Assembly: GCA_963784885.1 (NCBI GenBank) | Contig: CAWATA010000003.1 | Span: 197,557-261,556, forward strand | Length of the DNA stretch: 64,000 nucleotides | From: RHKX01 sp963784885 | Lineage (GTDB): Bacteria; Actinomycetota; Thermoleophilia; Solirubrobacterales; 70-9 | Reading direction: 5' to 3' | Made by a program: the position numbers and the translations under genes | Part shown: positions 19,045 through 27,622 of the stretch, one piece after another | How the letters are laid out: each line of letters opens with the position of its first letter | Position numbering within the stretch: the first letter of the stretch is position 1 | The notes under the pieces: model-generated | What the model saw: only the letters and a program-made list of their open reading frames with translations | Databases searched by the model: none | What the model was told of the DNA's origin: nothing

Positions 19045-19688
19045 CGCCCGCTCAGCTTCAGCCGCTCGACCATCTCGGCGAGCGAGGATACGTCGGCGCC
19101 GCCCCCGCGGTCGATCCTGAGCACTTCGATGCCGGCCGCTCGGGCTCCCTCGACGTCCTCGTCGCTGTCGCCGACGTGGATCGCCTCGGCGGCGTCGCAG
19201 CCGGCGACCGCAAGGCCCGCGGCGAAGATCGCCGGGTCGGGCTTCCGGGCTCCGGTGGCCGCAGATGTGACGACGCCGTCCAGCGCGGGCGCCAGCCCGA
19301 TCCGCTCCAGGACCGCGCCGAGCTGGTAGTCCCAGTTCGAGACGCAGACGATCCGCATCCCGCGCTCGCGCATCGTGGCGAGCGCGGGCTCGGCATCGGC
19401 GTAGGCCTCGAAGCGGATCGCATCCATCATCGCGGTGACCCCCACTTCGCGACCGAGGCCGGAGGAGAGGATCGCCGCCGCCTCCTCGCGCAGAGTCGCC
19501 AGCGAGGCCGCGTCTCGCCCACGCTCGGAGTTGGCCGCGTAGAAGCGCATCTCGGCCTCGAAGGCGGCGCGCACGCGCTCCGGGGGAAGGCCGCCGACGA
19601 TGGCGTCGCCGAGGTGCTTCCACGGCGGCAGCAGCCGGACCATGGTGCCGAGAGCGTCGATCAGGCAGGCGCGGTGGGGGGCGGGCAC
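19041..19688 (-). CDS. HAD-superfamily hydrolase
   Basis: The 215-residue cytoplasmic enzyme has HAD motif I CLIDALGT (nucleophile Asp about residue 9), motif II VCVSNWD, motif III Lys in GARKPDPAIF and motif IV HVGDSDEDVEGA. This gives a complete catalytic set for phosphohydrolase or dehalogenase-type chemistry. The helical cap lies between motifs I and II. The GTG start at 19688 is chosen because motif I follows directly, as usual. It is the first gene of a two-gene operon with the CPBP protease and is divergent from the glycosyltransferase at 19710. Confidence 0.85.
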   Translation of the reverse strand: MPAPHRACLIDALGTMVRLLPPWKHLGDAIVGGLPPERVRAAFEAEMRFYAANSERGRDAASLATLREEAAAILSSGLGREVGVTAMMDAIRFEAYADAEPALATMRERGMRIVCVSNWDYQLGAVLERIGLAPALDGVVTSAATGARKPDPAIFAAGLAVAGCDAAEAIHVGDSDEDVEGARAAGIEVLRIDRGGGADVSSLAEMVERLKLSGR

Positions 19689-19709
19689 GAATACATTCTC
19701 ACCGAGCGG

Positions 19710-21038
19710 ATGGAGGAGACCCCGATCAGCGCAGAGACGGCCGCCGCTCCCGCGCGCCGGCGGCTCGTCGCCCGCCTCGCGGCCACCGGGCTCGTCGCCG
19801 TCTCGCTGCCGCTGGCGACGCCGTCGTTCACGGAGTTCGTCCCCGGCTTCTCCGCATTCGCCGACGGCTCGCGCTACGCGGAGGACGACTGGGCCGGCGG
19901 CGTTCTCAGCCTGTTCAGCGACGGGTTCGTGTCGCGCCCGGCGTTGTACCTCTGCCTGCTCTGGCTGGCGATCGCGATCTGGGTCGTCCTGCTCGCGTAC
20001 GCCCGCGACCTCGGTCTGCGCTGGACGGCGTGGACGGTGGGGATCCTGCTGTCGCTCTTCGTCCTCGCCCCGCCGCTGCTCTCGCTCGATCTCTTCAGCT
20101 ACATCGCCTACGCGCGGCTTGCGACCGAGCACGGCCTCAACCCCTACGAGTTCGCGCCCGCCGCGATCCCGTTCGACGATGCCGCCGCCCGCGTCGTCGA
20201 CTACCGCGATGCGGTCTCCGTCTACGGCCCGCTCTTCACGCTCGGGACCTATCCACTCGGCCTGATCGGCGTCCCGTTCGCGCTCTGGTCGCTGAAGTTG
20301 ATCGCCGGCCTGTCGGTGGCCGCGATCGCCGCGATCGTCGCCCGCCTCGCGCGGCTGCGCGGGATCGACCCGGCCGCCGCCGTCGCGTTCGTCGCGCTCA
20401 ACCCGATCGTCCTCGTCCAGCTCGTCGGCGGCGGCCACAACGACGCCTTGGTGGCCGCGATCGCGATGGCGGCCGTCGCGGCCGGCCTCGCTGCCCGCCC
20501 GCTCACGGCCGGCGCCGGCTTCGTCCTCGCGGCGGCGGTCAAGATCTCCGGGGCCATCTACGCGCCGTTCGCGATCGTCGGCACCAGCGGGACGGGGCAG
20601 CGCGGTCGGCTGATCGCCGGGATCGCAGTCGCACTCGTCCTCATCGGGGCGATCTCGCTTGCCGTGTTCGGCTCGCACGTGACTGAGGCGCTCAGCGTCG
20701 CGGGCGGCAACCAGGGGCAGATCAGCCGCTGGAGCGTGCCGTCGGTGCTCTCGCGGGGAACCGGCATCGACGTCGACGCCGTCAGGGTCGTGGGTGTGGC
20801 CGCCTTCGGCCTCGCGGTCGCCTGGTTGCTCGTGGCGGTGGCTCGCGGGTTCGACTGGGTCCGCGCCGCCGGCTGGGCGAGCTTCGGCGTCCTCGTCGCG
20901 TCCGCCTATGTCGTGCCCTGGTATCTGATCTGGCTCCTGCCGGTGGCGGCGATCTCGCGCGACCGGGCGCTGATCGGTGCGACCATCCTGCTGACCGTGT
21001 TTCAGGCGATCAACGGCATCCCGGGAGTCTCGCTTTGA
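19710..21038 (+). CDS. Polyprenol-phosphate mannose-type glycosyltransferase (MptA/B-like, GT-C fold)
   Basis: The 442-residue membrane protein has about ten or eleven hydrophobic helices. After the early helices comes LDLFSYIAYARLATEHGLNPYEF, which matches the periplasmic first-loop signature (DxxSYxxYGR..HGLNPY) of actinobacterial alpha-1,6-mannosyltransferases that use polyprenyl-phosphate-mannose. YGPLFTLG and NPIVLVQLVGGGHND are further shared features. It probably extends a cell-envelope glycan on the outer face of the membrane. Its end overlaps the TTG start of thiL by 4 nt. Confidence 0.75.
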   Translation: MEETPISAETAAAPARRRLVARLAATGLVAVSLPLATPSFTEFVPGFSAFADGSRYAEDDWAGGVLSLFSDGFVSRPALYLCLLWLAIAIWVVLLAYARDLGLRWTAWTVGILLSLFVLAPPLLSLDLFSYIAYARLATEHGLNPYEFAPAAIPFDDAAARVVDYRDAVSVYGPLFTLGTYPLGLIGVPFALWSLKLIAGLSVAAIAAIVARLARLRGIDPAAAVAFVALNPIVLVQLVGGGHNDALVAAIAMAAVAAGLAARPLTAGAGFVLAAAVKISGAIYAPFAIVGTSGTGQRGRLIAGIAVALVLIGAISLAVFGSHVTEALSVAGGNQGQISRWSVPSVLSRGTGIDVDAVRVVGVAAFGLAVAWLLVAVARGFDWVRAAGWASFGVLVASAYVVPWYLIWLLPVAAISRDRALIGATILLTVFQAINGIPGVSL

Positions 21039-22057
21039 GCGAGCCGCGCATGCGCAGCTCGCCCGAGTTCGACCTGATCGCCGCGATCCGTGACCGGCTG
21101 GGCGGGAGCGCCGCCCGGCCCGGGGTCCGGATCGGCATCGGCGATGACGCGGCGGTGGTGGAGGAGCCCGGCGGAGGGGGCCGGGCGGTGAGCATCGATG
21201 CGATCGTCGACGGCGTCGCCTTCCGGCGCAGCTGGTGCCCACCGCGGGCGATCGGGCGGAAGGCGGCCGGGGCCGCGCTCAGCGACCTCGCGGCGATGGG
21301 CGCCGAGCCGTCCGAGCTGTACGTATGGGTCGGGCTCCCGGAGGACTTCTCCCGCGACGACGCGCTCGAGCTCTGCGACGGCCTCGCCGACCTCGCGCAG
21401 CTGTCGGGGGCGGCGCTGCTCGGTGGCGACATCACCGCCTCGCCGGTCCTGTCGGTGGCGGTGACGGCGATCGGCCGGACCGCCGAGGCCGGAGCGATGG
21501 TCGGCCGCGCGGGCGCCGAGCCGGGGGACGCGGTCTGCGTGACCGGCTCGCTCGGCGGGGCAGCGGCCGGGCTGATGCTGCTCGAGCATCCCGAGCTCGC
21601 CGCCTCGATCCCGGTTGCCGCCGCGGATGCCGCGCGCCGGCGGCAGCTCGGGCCGCGCCCGCAGCTCGCCGCCGGGCGAGCGCTCGCTGCGTCGGGGGCG
21701 GCGGCGATGATCGACGTCTCCGACGGGATCGGGGCCGACGCCGAGCACCTCGCGGCGGCGTCGGGCGTCGGGATCGAGATCGAGGTCGACCGCGTTCCGG
21801 TCGCGGCCGGTGTGGCCGAGGTCGGAGAGGCGAGCGGCCGCGACCCGACGGAGCTGGCCCTCGCGGGCGGCGAGGACTACGAGCTGCTCTGTGCGATCCC
21901 GAGGGCACGGCTCGCCGAGTGCGTGAGCGCGGTCGCGTCGTCGGACGGCGAGCTGACCGAGATCGGCCGGGTCCTTCCCGGCGCGGCGGTCCGGCTCAGA
22001 CTTCCCGGGGGACGTTCAGTTCGCCCAGGAGGCCACGACCATTTCCGCGGCCGCTGA
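21035..22057 (+). CDS. thiL: Thiamine-monophosphate kinase
   Basis: The 340-residue protein has the ThiL signature GIGDDAAVV (about residues 32-40), SIDAIVDGVAF, KAAGAALSDLAAMGA, LLGGDIT and DVSDGIGADAEHLA, followed by LAGGEDYELL. These residues bind Mg-ATP and thiamine phosphate. The enzyme makes thiamine diphosphate, the active cofactor. TTG 21035 overlaps the preceding stop, which indicates translational coupling. The last 20 residues are overlapped on the opposite strand by a small FlgM-like gene. Confidence 0.92.
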   Translation: MSEPRMRSSPEFDLIAAIRDRLGGSAARPGVRIGIGDDAAVVEEPGGGGRAVSIDAIVDGVAFRRSWCPPRAIGRKAAGAALSDLAAMGAEPSELYVWVGLPEDFSRDDALELCDGLADLAQLSGAALLGGDITASPVLSVAVTAIGRTAEAGAMVGRAGAEPGDAVCVTGSLGGAAAGLMLLEHPELAASIPVAAADAARRRQLGPRPQLAAGRALAASGAAAMIDVSDGIGADAEHLAAASGVGIEIEVDRVPVAAGVAEVGEASGRDPTELALAGGEDYELLCAIPRARLAECVSAVASSDGELTEIGRVLPGAAVRLRLPGGRSVRPGGHDHFRGR

Positions 22058-22187
22058 CGGGCTCGCGATTCTGGATCACGCCGATCCGCTCGAGAATGGC
22101 GACCGCGACGCGTTGCGAGTTGACCTCGTACTCGCCGCGGGTGACCTGCTGCTGGACGTCTGCGAACTGTTCCGATGTGGCACGCAT
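21996..22187 (-). CDS. FlgM-like anti-sigma-28 factor domain protein
   Basis: The 63-residue product has the core helix pattern of the C-terminal FlgM domain (FADVQQQVTRGEYEVNSQRVAVAILERI), the part that binds the flagellar sigma factor. ATG 22187 fits this module. There are no flagellar genes in the window, so either the locus has been separated from its regulon or the domain serves another sigma factor. The 3' end overlaps the end of thiL by 62 nt in antisense. No clear Shine-Dalgarno sequence is visible. Confidence 0.6.
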   Translation of the reverse strand: MRATSEQFADVQQQVTRGEYEVNSQRVAVAILERIGVIQNREPVSGRGNGRGLLGELNVPREV

Positions 22188-22341
22188 TGAACTGTTTCGT
22201 TCGCTTTCTGGTTCCGTGGAGGGTGGACCTGTACCGGCTCCATCGACCCTTGTGCGCCCCCCTTTAACCGCCTCGGACGAGCGTCCAGGAAGTCGTCCAG
22301 AACCGCGTCCAGATGCGGATTGCGGGCCTGAGGGCCAGCCC

Positions 22342-24114
22342 CTACTCGTGGCGCCGGACCGCCGGGGGGCGCGCCCCCAGGGCCCCCCGTCCGGCATGGC
22401 TGCCGGCCCCCCTGATGCTCCCCCGGGGACCGATCGGCGGCGGCGTCCTCGCGTCCCCGCCGGCGGACGAAACGACGGCGATCAGCCCGCCGAGGACGCC
22501 GCACCAGAGGAGGCCGAGCAGAAAGCCGATCTGGTGGTCGGCGACCTGCAGCAGCAGATGCCACGGGGCGCTGAGGCCGAGCTCGAGCTGGGCGGCCCAG
22601 GTCCCGAACGCGAGTACCGCGGGCACCAGGGATACGAGCGCGGCGACCCCGAGCACGATCGCGCGGGGCGGACCGGCGGCCCGGGCGGCGAGCAGCCAGA
22701 TGTGCGCGGTCGGCGTCAGCAGCAGCGCCAGGTAGGGATTGATCAGCCAGATGCCGAGGACTGAGAGCCCGGTCAGCAATCCGGCCGCCGCCGCGAGCGT
22801 CTGCGGCTCGGCGTCGAGCGGCGTTCGCATCGGCCGGACCAGCAGGGCGGCGATCGCCACCGCGCCGGCCAGCACCGCGAACGCGACCGGGCCCGCGGCG
22901 CCGGCCGTGTAGAGGGCGGGGTCGTAGGGGAAGGGCGGGTCCGGGATCAGCCCGACGAATCCGAGCAGGTATGTGAGCAGCAGCGCCGTCAGCGGGATCA
23001 GCACCCGCTCGCCCGCCCAGAAGAGGGTCTTGCGGACCCGCCAGTCGTTGCGGTGCTCACGGAGCCAGGTGTCGCCTGCGGTCAGCAGCGGGGCGACGAG
23101 CAGTGCGACCGCGAGCAGCGAGAGCGTCCAGCCCGGGACGAGGTTGTCGCCGATCCGGATGTACTCGTCGGGGCCCTCGTCGACCGGCCCGTCGGTGTGA
23201 TCGAGGGTGAGGATCAGCTCGAGCATCGTCGCCCCGGACGCGTCGAGCGTCTCCGACGAGATCGCCTTCGGTACGGCGTCGGCGGCGGGGATGGGTCGCT
23301 CTCCGTGGGCGCTGATCCCCAGTGCTTCGATCCCCGCCTGGCGCAACCGGACCTGCTCGCCGAGCCCGCCGGGGAACGCGAGGCGCGAGAGGCCGACCCA
23401 GGGACCGGGTGCCGGGTCACGCATCGCGAACTTCGCGGTGGCGATGTCGCGGGCCGTCTGAACGAGCTGGGCCGAAGGGCTGTCCGGCCCCGAGCCGGCG
23501 CCGATGACGAACGGCGCCTCGGGCTCGGGCACCCCCGCCTGGGAGATCGCGAACGCCGACTCGACGCTCTCCGGGTCGGGAAGGCCGTCGATCAGCTGCT
23601 CGACACCGGTGGTGCTGTCGCCGCCGCCGACGGAGGCGAAGATCAGCGTCTTGTTGCGCCGGGATCGGCCGAGGTCGTCGGCGAGGCCGAGGAGGATCGC
23701 GGTGGACGACGCGCTCGTCGTCGCCCCCGTGCCCTCGGCGGCATCGCGAGGGGCGAGGATGAGGATCGTCCGATCGGAGATCCCGGGCAGGGTGAGGATC
23801 ACGTTCTCGAGCCTGATGTCCTCGCCGTCGAAGCTGGAGTCCGCCGTCTCGGTGGAGACCTGCCCTCCCTCGATCGCCGTGAAGCGTTCCTCGACGAGAT
23901 CCGCCACCGCCCGGTCGCCGGCCGATCCGGGCGTCCGGTCGGGCGCCAGCGCGACGATCGAGCGTGCCGCGCGGGCGGCCTCGGAGCCGTCGAAGGTCGG
24001 CGTCGCGACCGGTGGCGGCAGCGGGTTCGGGGTCGGCTGGAACGAGAACATGACCACCGCCAGGGCGGCGACGGCCGGGAGCAGGGCTGCGCGATAGATC
24101 CTCGGGTCGAACAT
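22342..24114 (-). CDS. M28-peptidase-like ectodomain fused to multi-pass membrane domain
   Basis: The 590-residue protein has an N-terminal anchor helix (about 8-25), an extracytoplasmic domain at about 45-310 with the topology of an M28 aminopeptidase (RTPGSAGDRAVADLVEERF, then VILTLPG, ILILAPRDA, TAILLGLADDL), and about eight membrane helices from 330 to 560. The zinc-binding residues expected after the central strand (HxD, DDxSG) are not seen: the segment reads APRDAAEGTGATTSASS. It may therefore be a binding or regulatory relative rather than an active peptidase. The ATG has TAGTTT 12 nt upstream, back-to-back with the promoter of the response regulator gene. Confidence 0.7.
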   Translation of the reverse strand: MFDPRIYRAALLPAVAALAVVMFSFQPTPNPLPPPVATPTFDGSEAARAARSIVALAPDRTPGSAGDRAVADLVEERFTAIEGGQVSTETADSSFDGEDIRLENVILTLPGISDRTILILAPRDAAEGTGATTSASSTAILLGLADDLGRSRRNKTLIFASVGGGDSTTGVEQLIDGLPDPESVESAFAISQAGVPEPEAPFVIGAGSGPDSPSAQLVQTARDIATAKFAMRDPAPGPWVGLSRLAFPGGLGEQVRLRQAGIEALGISAHGERPIPAADAVPKAISSETLDASGATMLELILTLDHTDGPVDEGPDEYIRIGDNLVPGWTLSLLAVALLVAPLLTAGDTWLREHRNDWRVRKTLFWAGERVLIPLTALLLTYLLGFVGLIPDPPFPYDPALYTAGAAGPVAFAVLAGAVAIAALLVRPMRTPLDAEPQTLAAAAGLLTGLSVLGIWLINPYLALLLTPTAHIWLLAARAAGPPRAIVLGVAALVSLVPAVLAFGTWAAQLELGLSAPWHLLLQVADHQIGFLLGLLWCGVLGGLIAVVSSAGGDARTPPPIGPRGSIRGAGSHAGRGALGARPPAVRRHE

Positions 24115-24126
24115 CGTTGCGGCGGT

Positions 24127-24137
24127 GAAACTAACCT
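24127..24137. promoter_or_regulatory. Back-to-back -10 boxes for divergent genes
   Basis: On the minus strand TAGTTT (24127-24132) lies 12 nt from ATG 24114. On the plus strand TAACCT (24132-24137) lies 6 nt from ATG 24144. The two hexamers share one base pair, so one AT-richer patch could serve both directions and give short or no leaders. Confidence 0.45.
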
Positions 24138-24143
24138 TTCGGC

Positions 24144-24851
24144 ATGGCCGAAGCTTCGGCTCGCATCCTGCTCGTCGACGACGAGGAGTCGATTCAGACG
24201 CTTCTGGCGTATCCGCTCCGCAGGGAGGGGTACGAGGTCGTGGTCGCTCGAGATGGCCGCGAGGGCCTCGACGAGTTCGCCGCCGGGCGCTTCGACCTCG
24301 TCGTCCTGGACGTGATGATGCCGCGGATCGACGGCATCGAGGTCTGCCGCCGGCTGCGGGCCCGCAGCCAGGTTCCGATCATCATGCTCACCGCACGCGA
24401 CGACGAGGTCGACAAGGTGCTGGGCCTCGAGATCGGCGCCGACGACTACATCACCAAGCCTTTCAGCGTGCGGGAGTTCCGCAGTCGCGTGAAGGCGGCG
24501 CTGCGGCGCACGAGGATGTCCGGGGAAGAGCCCGTCGAGGGGCCGATCAGCGCCGGCGATCTGACCGTCGACCCGGCCCGCCGCCAGGTGACGGTCCGCG
24601 GCGAGCGGGTCGAGGTCACCTACGTCGAGTTCGAGCTGCTCGCGGCGCTGGCCCGCAGCCCCGGCCACGTCTTCGACCGGCAGGCGCTGCTCGAGCGGAT
24701 CTGGGGCGACAGCACCTACCGCGACCCGCGGACGATCGACGTCCACATCCGCCACCTTCGCGAGAAGATCGAGACGGAACCGCGGACGCCCGAGTACCTG
24801 CTGACCGTGCGCGGCGCCGGCTACAGGTTCCGCGACGAGGACGTGGTCTGA
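24144..24851 (+). CDS. OmpR/PhoB-family response regulator
   Basis: The 235-residue protein has a receiver domain with the acidic pair DDE (12-14), phospho-acceptor Asp56 (VVLDVMMP), Thr in LTARD and Lys in TKPF. A C-terminal winged helix follows, with EFELLAALARSPGHVFDRQALLERIWG and TIDVHIRHLREKIE. It would bind DNA as a phosphorylated dimer. The histidine kinase starts 1 nt after its stop, and an HtrA-like protease follows, an arrangement typical of envelope-stress or phosphate-type systems in Actinomycetota. Confidence 0.93.
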   Translation: MAEASARILLVDDEESIQTLLAYPLRREGYEVVVARDGREGLDEFAAGRFDLVVLDVMMPRIDGIEVCRRLRARSQVPIIMLTARDDEVDKVLGLEIGADDYITKPFSVREFRSRVKAALRRTRMSGEEPVEGPISAGDLTVDPARRQVTVRGERVEVTYVEFELLAALARSPGHVFDRQALLERIWGDSTYRDPRTIDVHIRHLREKIETEPRTPEYLLTVRGAGYRFRDEDVV

Positions 24852-24852
24852 G

Positions 24853-26352
24853 GTGAACGCCCGCCCCCCGGTCACCCGGCTCGACAGCGTCCGGACCCGC
24901 CTCGTCCTCCTGTTCTTCGCGATCACCGCTACGGCGATCGGGTTCGTCTATCTGTACGTCGTCCCGCAGCTCAGCTCCCGGCTCGAGTCCGAACGCCTCG
25001 ACCGCCTCGAGCAGCAGGGGACGGAGGAGCTCGACCGGCTCCGGTCCGCCGCCCGGCGGGGCCTCGAGCAGCGGGAGCTCTCGGGGCTCGTGCGCCGCAC
25101 CGCCGCGAACGTGGACTCGCGGATCACGCTGCTCGGCATCCGCGAGGGCGAGCCCGCGTTCGTGATCGCCGACTCCGAGCTCGAGAGCGACGCGCTCGAT
25201 CCCGAGTACCCGGCCGCGACCGGCGCCGCCGCCAGCAACGACGTCCGATCGGGGATCGAGACCGTCGCCGGGAGCCGGATCGGCGAGACGGCATTCCCCG
25301 TCTCCGGCGACCCGCCCGGGGGGGCGGGGAAGGCGCCCAGCGCCGAGGGCCCCGGCTGGGTGATCGTGCTCTCGACTCCGCTCGACGACGTCGAGGCGAA
25401 CGTCGCGCTGATCCGCCGCCAGACGCTGATCGCCGGCGGCATCGCACTCGCCGCGTCGCTGCTGGCTGCGTTCATCGCCGCCGGCTATCACGCGCGACGC
25501 ATCCGCAGGCTCGAGGAGGCCGCGGAGCGGGTGGCGCAGGGCGACTTCAGCGTGCCGATCCCGGTCGGCGCGAACGACGAGCTCGGCCAGCTCGCCGAGA
25601 CCCTCGACCAGATGCGGCGCCGCCTGCGCGGGCTCGAGACCGCGCGACGGGACTTCATCGCCAACGCCTCCCACGAGCTCCGGACCCCGATCGCGTCGCT
25701 CGGCGGATTCATCGAGCTGCTCGATGACGATCCCGAGCCCGACGCCGAGACGAGGCACGAGTTCGTGCGGACGATGCGCGGTCAGATCGAGCGGTTGACG
25801 AAGCTGTCGACGGACCTCCTCGATCTCTCGCGGCTCGACGCCGACGCGCTGACGCTGCGGAGCGAGCAGTTCGATCTCGGCGCACTCGCGTCCGAGGTCG
25901 CAGCGGAGTTCGCGGCCGCAGCGGATCACCACGAGTCCCGCGTCCAGGTCGAGCCCGGTGGTCAGGAACCGCTTGCACAAGCCGATCACGCGAGGACGGC
26001 GCAGATCCTGCGTATCCTCATCGACAACGCGCTGAAGCACACCGCGCCCGGAACGGAGATCGCCATAGCCCCCGACTGCACCACCACCGAAGCCTGCCTG
26101 ACCGTCTCCGACGACGGACCCGGAATCGATCCGCGCTCGCGGGACCGGATCTTCGACCGCTTCTACACGGCGGACTCGGTGAGCGGCTCCGGCCTCGGGC
26201 TGGCGATCGCCCGCGAGCTGGCCCGCGCGATGGGCGGCGACGTCGTCCTCGTGCCGCGCCGCGGCCGCGGCGCCTCGTTCAGCTTGAGCCTGCCGGCGGC
26301 CGGCGCAACCAGCAGCACCGAGCTCGACGGCCCGCTGGGAGCACCCGCGTGA
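24853..26352 (+). CDS. HAMP-containing sensor histidine kinase
   Basis: The 499-residue membrane kinase has two helices (about 14-36 and 193-214) that enclose an extracytoplasmic sensor of about 155 residues. HAMP (EEAAERVAQGDFSVPI) follows, then HisKA with phospho-acceptor His at about 275 in NASHELRTP and an ATP-binding domain with the N box DNALKH, G1 DDGPGI and G2 GSGLGLAI. It probably phosphorylates the regulator encoded just upstream. The GTG start follows the regulator stop closely and its own stop overlaps the protease ATG (ATGA). Confidence 0.92.
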   Translation: MNARPPVTRLDSVRTRLVLLFFAITATAIGFVYLYVVPQLSSRLESERLDRLEQQGTEELDRLRSAARRGLEQRELSGLVRRTAANVDSRITLLGIREGEPAFVIADSELESDALDPEYPAATGAAASNDVRSGIETVAGSRIGETAFPVSGDPPGGAGKAPSAEGPGWVIVLSTPLDDVEANVALIRRQTLIAGGIALAASLLAAFIAAGYHARRIRRLEEAAERVAQGDFSVPIPVGANDELGQLAETLDQMRRRLRGLETARRDFIANASHELRTPIASLGGFIELLDDDPEPDAETRHEFVRTMRGQIERLTKLSTDLLDLSRLDADALTLRSEQFDLGALASEVAAEFAAAADHHESRVQVEPGGQEPLAQADHARTAQILRILIDNALKHTAPGTEIAIAPDCTTTEACLTVSDDGPGIDPRSRDRIFDRFYTADSVSGSGLGLAIARELARAMGGDVVLVPRRGRGASFSLSLPAAGATSSTELDGPLGAPA

Positions 26353-27551
26353 GCAGCGCAGACCGAGGGATCCGCCCGGTCGTCATCGCCGGGCTGCTGG
26401 TCCTGTTGCTCGCGATCGGGCTGACGGCCTGTGGCGGCGACGATTCGACCGGCGCGTCCGGGTCGGCGACGACCACCACGACCACCACCGCCGCCGACTC
26501 CGCGCCGGGCAAGCCGGTCGTGGGCTCCGGTTCCGACTTCGATCCGCAGGCCATCTACTCGGATGCCGCTCCGAGCGTGGTCACGATCCTCTCGCTCGTC
26601 GGCGACTCGGCGGACCCGACCTCGGCCGGTCAGGGCTCCGGCTTCGTGATCAGCGACGACGGCGAGATCGTGACCAACGCCCACGTCGTCACCGACGCGA
26701 GCCAGGCCGGAGGCAGCACCCCGATCAACGAGGCCGACGAGGTCTACGTCGAGTTCGGTGACCGCAACCAGGTCCCGGCCGAGATCATCGGCACCGACCT
26801 GAACGCCGACGTCGCCCTGATCAAGGTCGATCCCGACGGGCTCGACCTCGAGCCGATCGACCTCGGCGACTCCGACGGCGTCCAGGTCGGCCAGCCCGTC
26901 GCCGCGATCGGCAGCCCGTTCGGCCAGGAGCAGTCGATGTCGGTCGGCATCGTCTCGGCGACCGATCGCTCGATCGACTCGTTGACGCAGTTCAAGATCG
27001 ACGGCGCGATCCAGACCGACACCTCGATCAACCCCGGCAACTCGGGCGGCCCGCTGATCGACGCCGACGGCAAGGTCGTCGGCATCGACCAGCAGATCAA
27101 CACGACCTCCGGCGGCAACGAGGGGGTCGGATTCGCGGTCCCGATCAACCTCGTCAAGCGCTCGGTCGACCAGCTCCGCGAGAACGGCAAGGTCGAGTAC
27201 GCATACATCGGCGTCAAGAGCCAGCCGCTCTACCCGCAGCTGGCCGAGAAGCTCGACATCGACGCGCCGACCGGTTCGCTGATCTCGAGCGTCGTCCCCG
27301 GCGGCCCCGCCGACGAAGCCGGCCTGCAGGGGAGCTCGGGCGAGAACTCGAAGATCGAGTTCCAGGGCCGCAAGGTGTCGGTGGGGGGAGACACGATCGT
27401 CGCCGTCAACGGCCAGAAGCTCGAGTCCGAGAACGACCTCTCACGCCTGATCGCCACCTACACCCCCGGCGAGGACGTCAAGCTGACGATCATCCGCGAC
27501 GGCAAGGAGATGGACGTCGACGTGACGCTCGGGGCGCGGCCCGAGTCCTGA
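26349..27551 (+). CDS. HtrA/DegP-type serine protease with PDZ domain, lipoprotein
   Basis: The 400-residue protein has a signal peptide with a lipobox LTAC (Cys about residue 27) and a Thr/Ser-rich linker. The trypsin-like domain has His about 115 (TNAHVV), Asp about 153 (NADVALIKV) and Ser about 231 (NPGNSGGPL). One PDZ domain lies in the C-terminal 110 residues. It would act at the outer face of the membrane as a quality-control protease. Overlap with the histidine kinase stop places it in the same operon, so its expression is probably tied to that two-component system. Confidence 0.92.
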   Translation: MSSADRGIRPVVIAGLLVLLLAIGLTACGGDDSTGASGSATTTTTTTAADSAPGKPVVGSGSDFDPQAIYSDAAPSVVTILSLVGDSADPTSAGQGSGFVISDDGEIVTNAHVVTDASQAGGSTPINEADEVYVEFGDRNQVPAEIIGTDLNADVALIKVDPDGLDLEPIDLGDSDGVQVGQPVAAIGSPFGQEQSMSVGIVSATDRSIDSLTQFKIDGAIQTDTSINPGNSGGPLIDADGKVVGIDQQINTTSGGNEGVGFAVPINLVKRSVDQLRENGKVEYAYIGVKSQPLYPQLAEKLDIDAPTGSLISSVVPGGPADEAGLQGSSGENSKIEFQGRKVSVGGDTIVAVNGQKLESENDLSRLIATYTPGEDVKLTIIRDGKEMDVDVTLGARPES

Positions 27552-27622
27552 GCCCGCTGACCGCCACCGCCCACCCGATCGGCAGCCTCGTCGCCGAGCT
27601 GGCGGCGGACCTGCGCGAGGTC

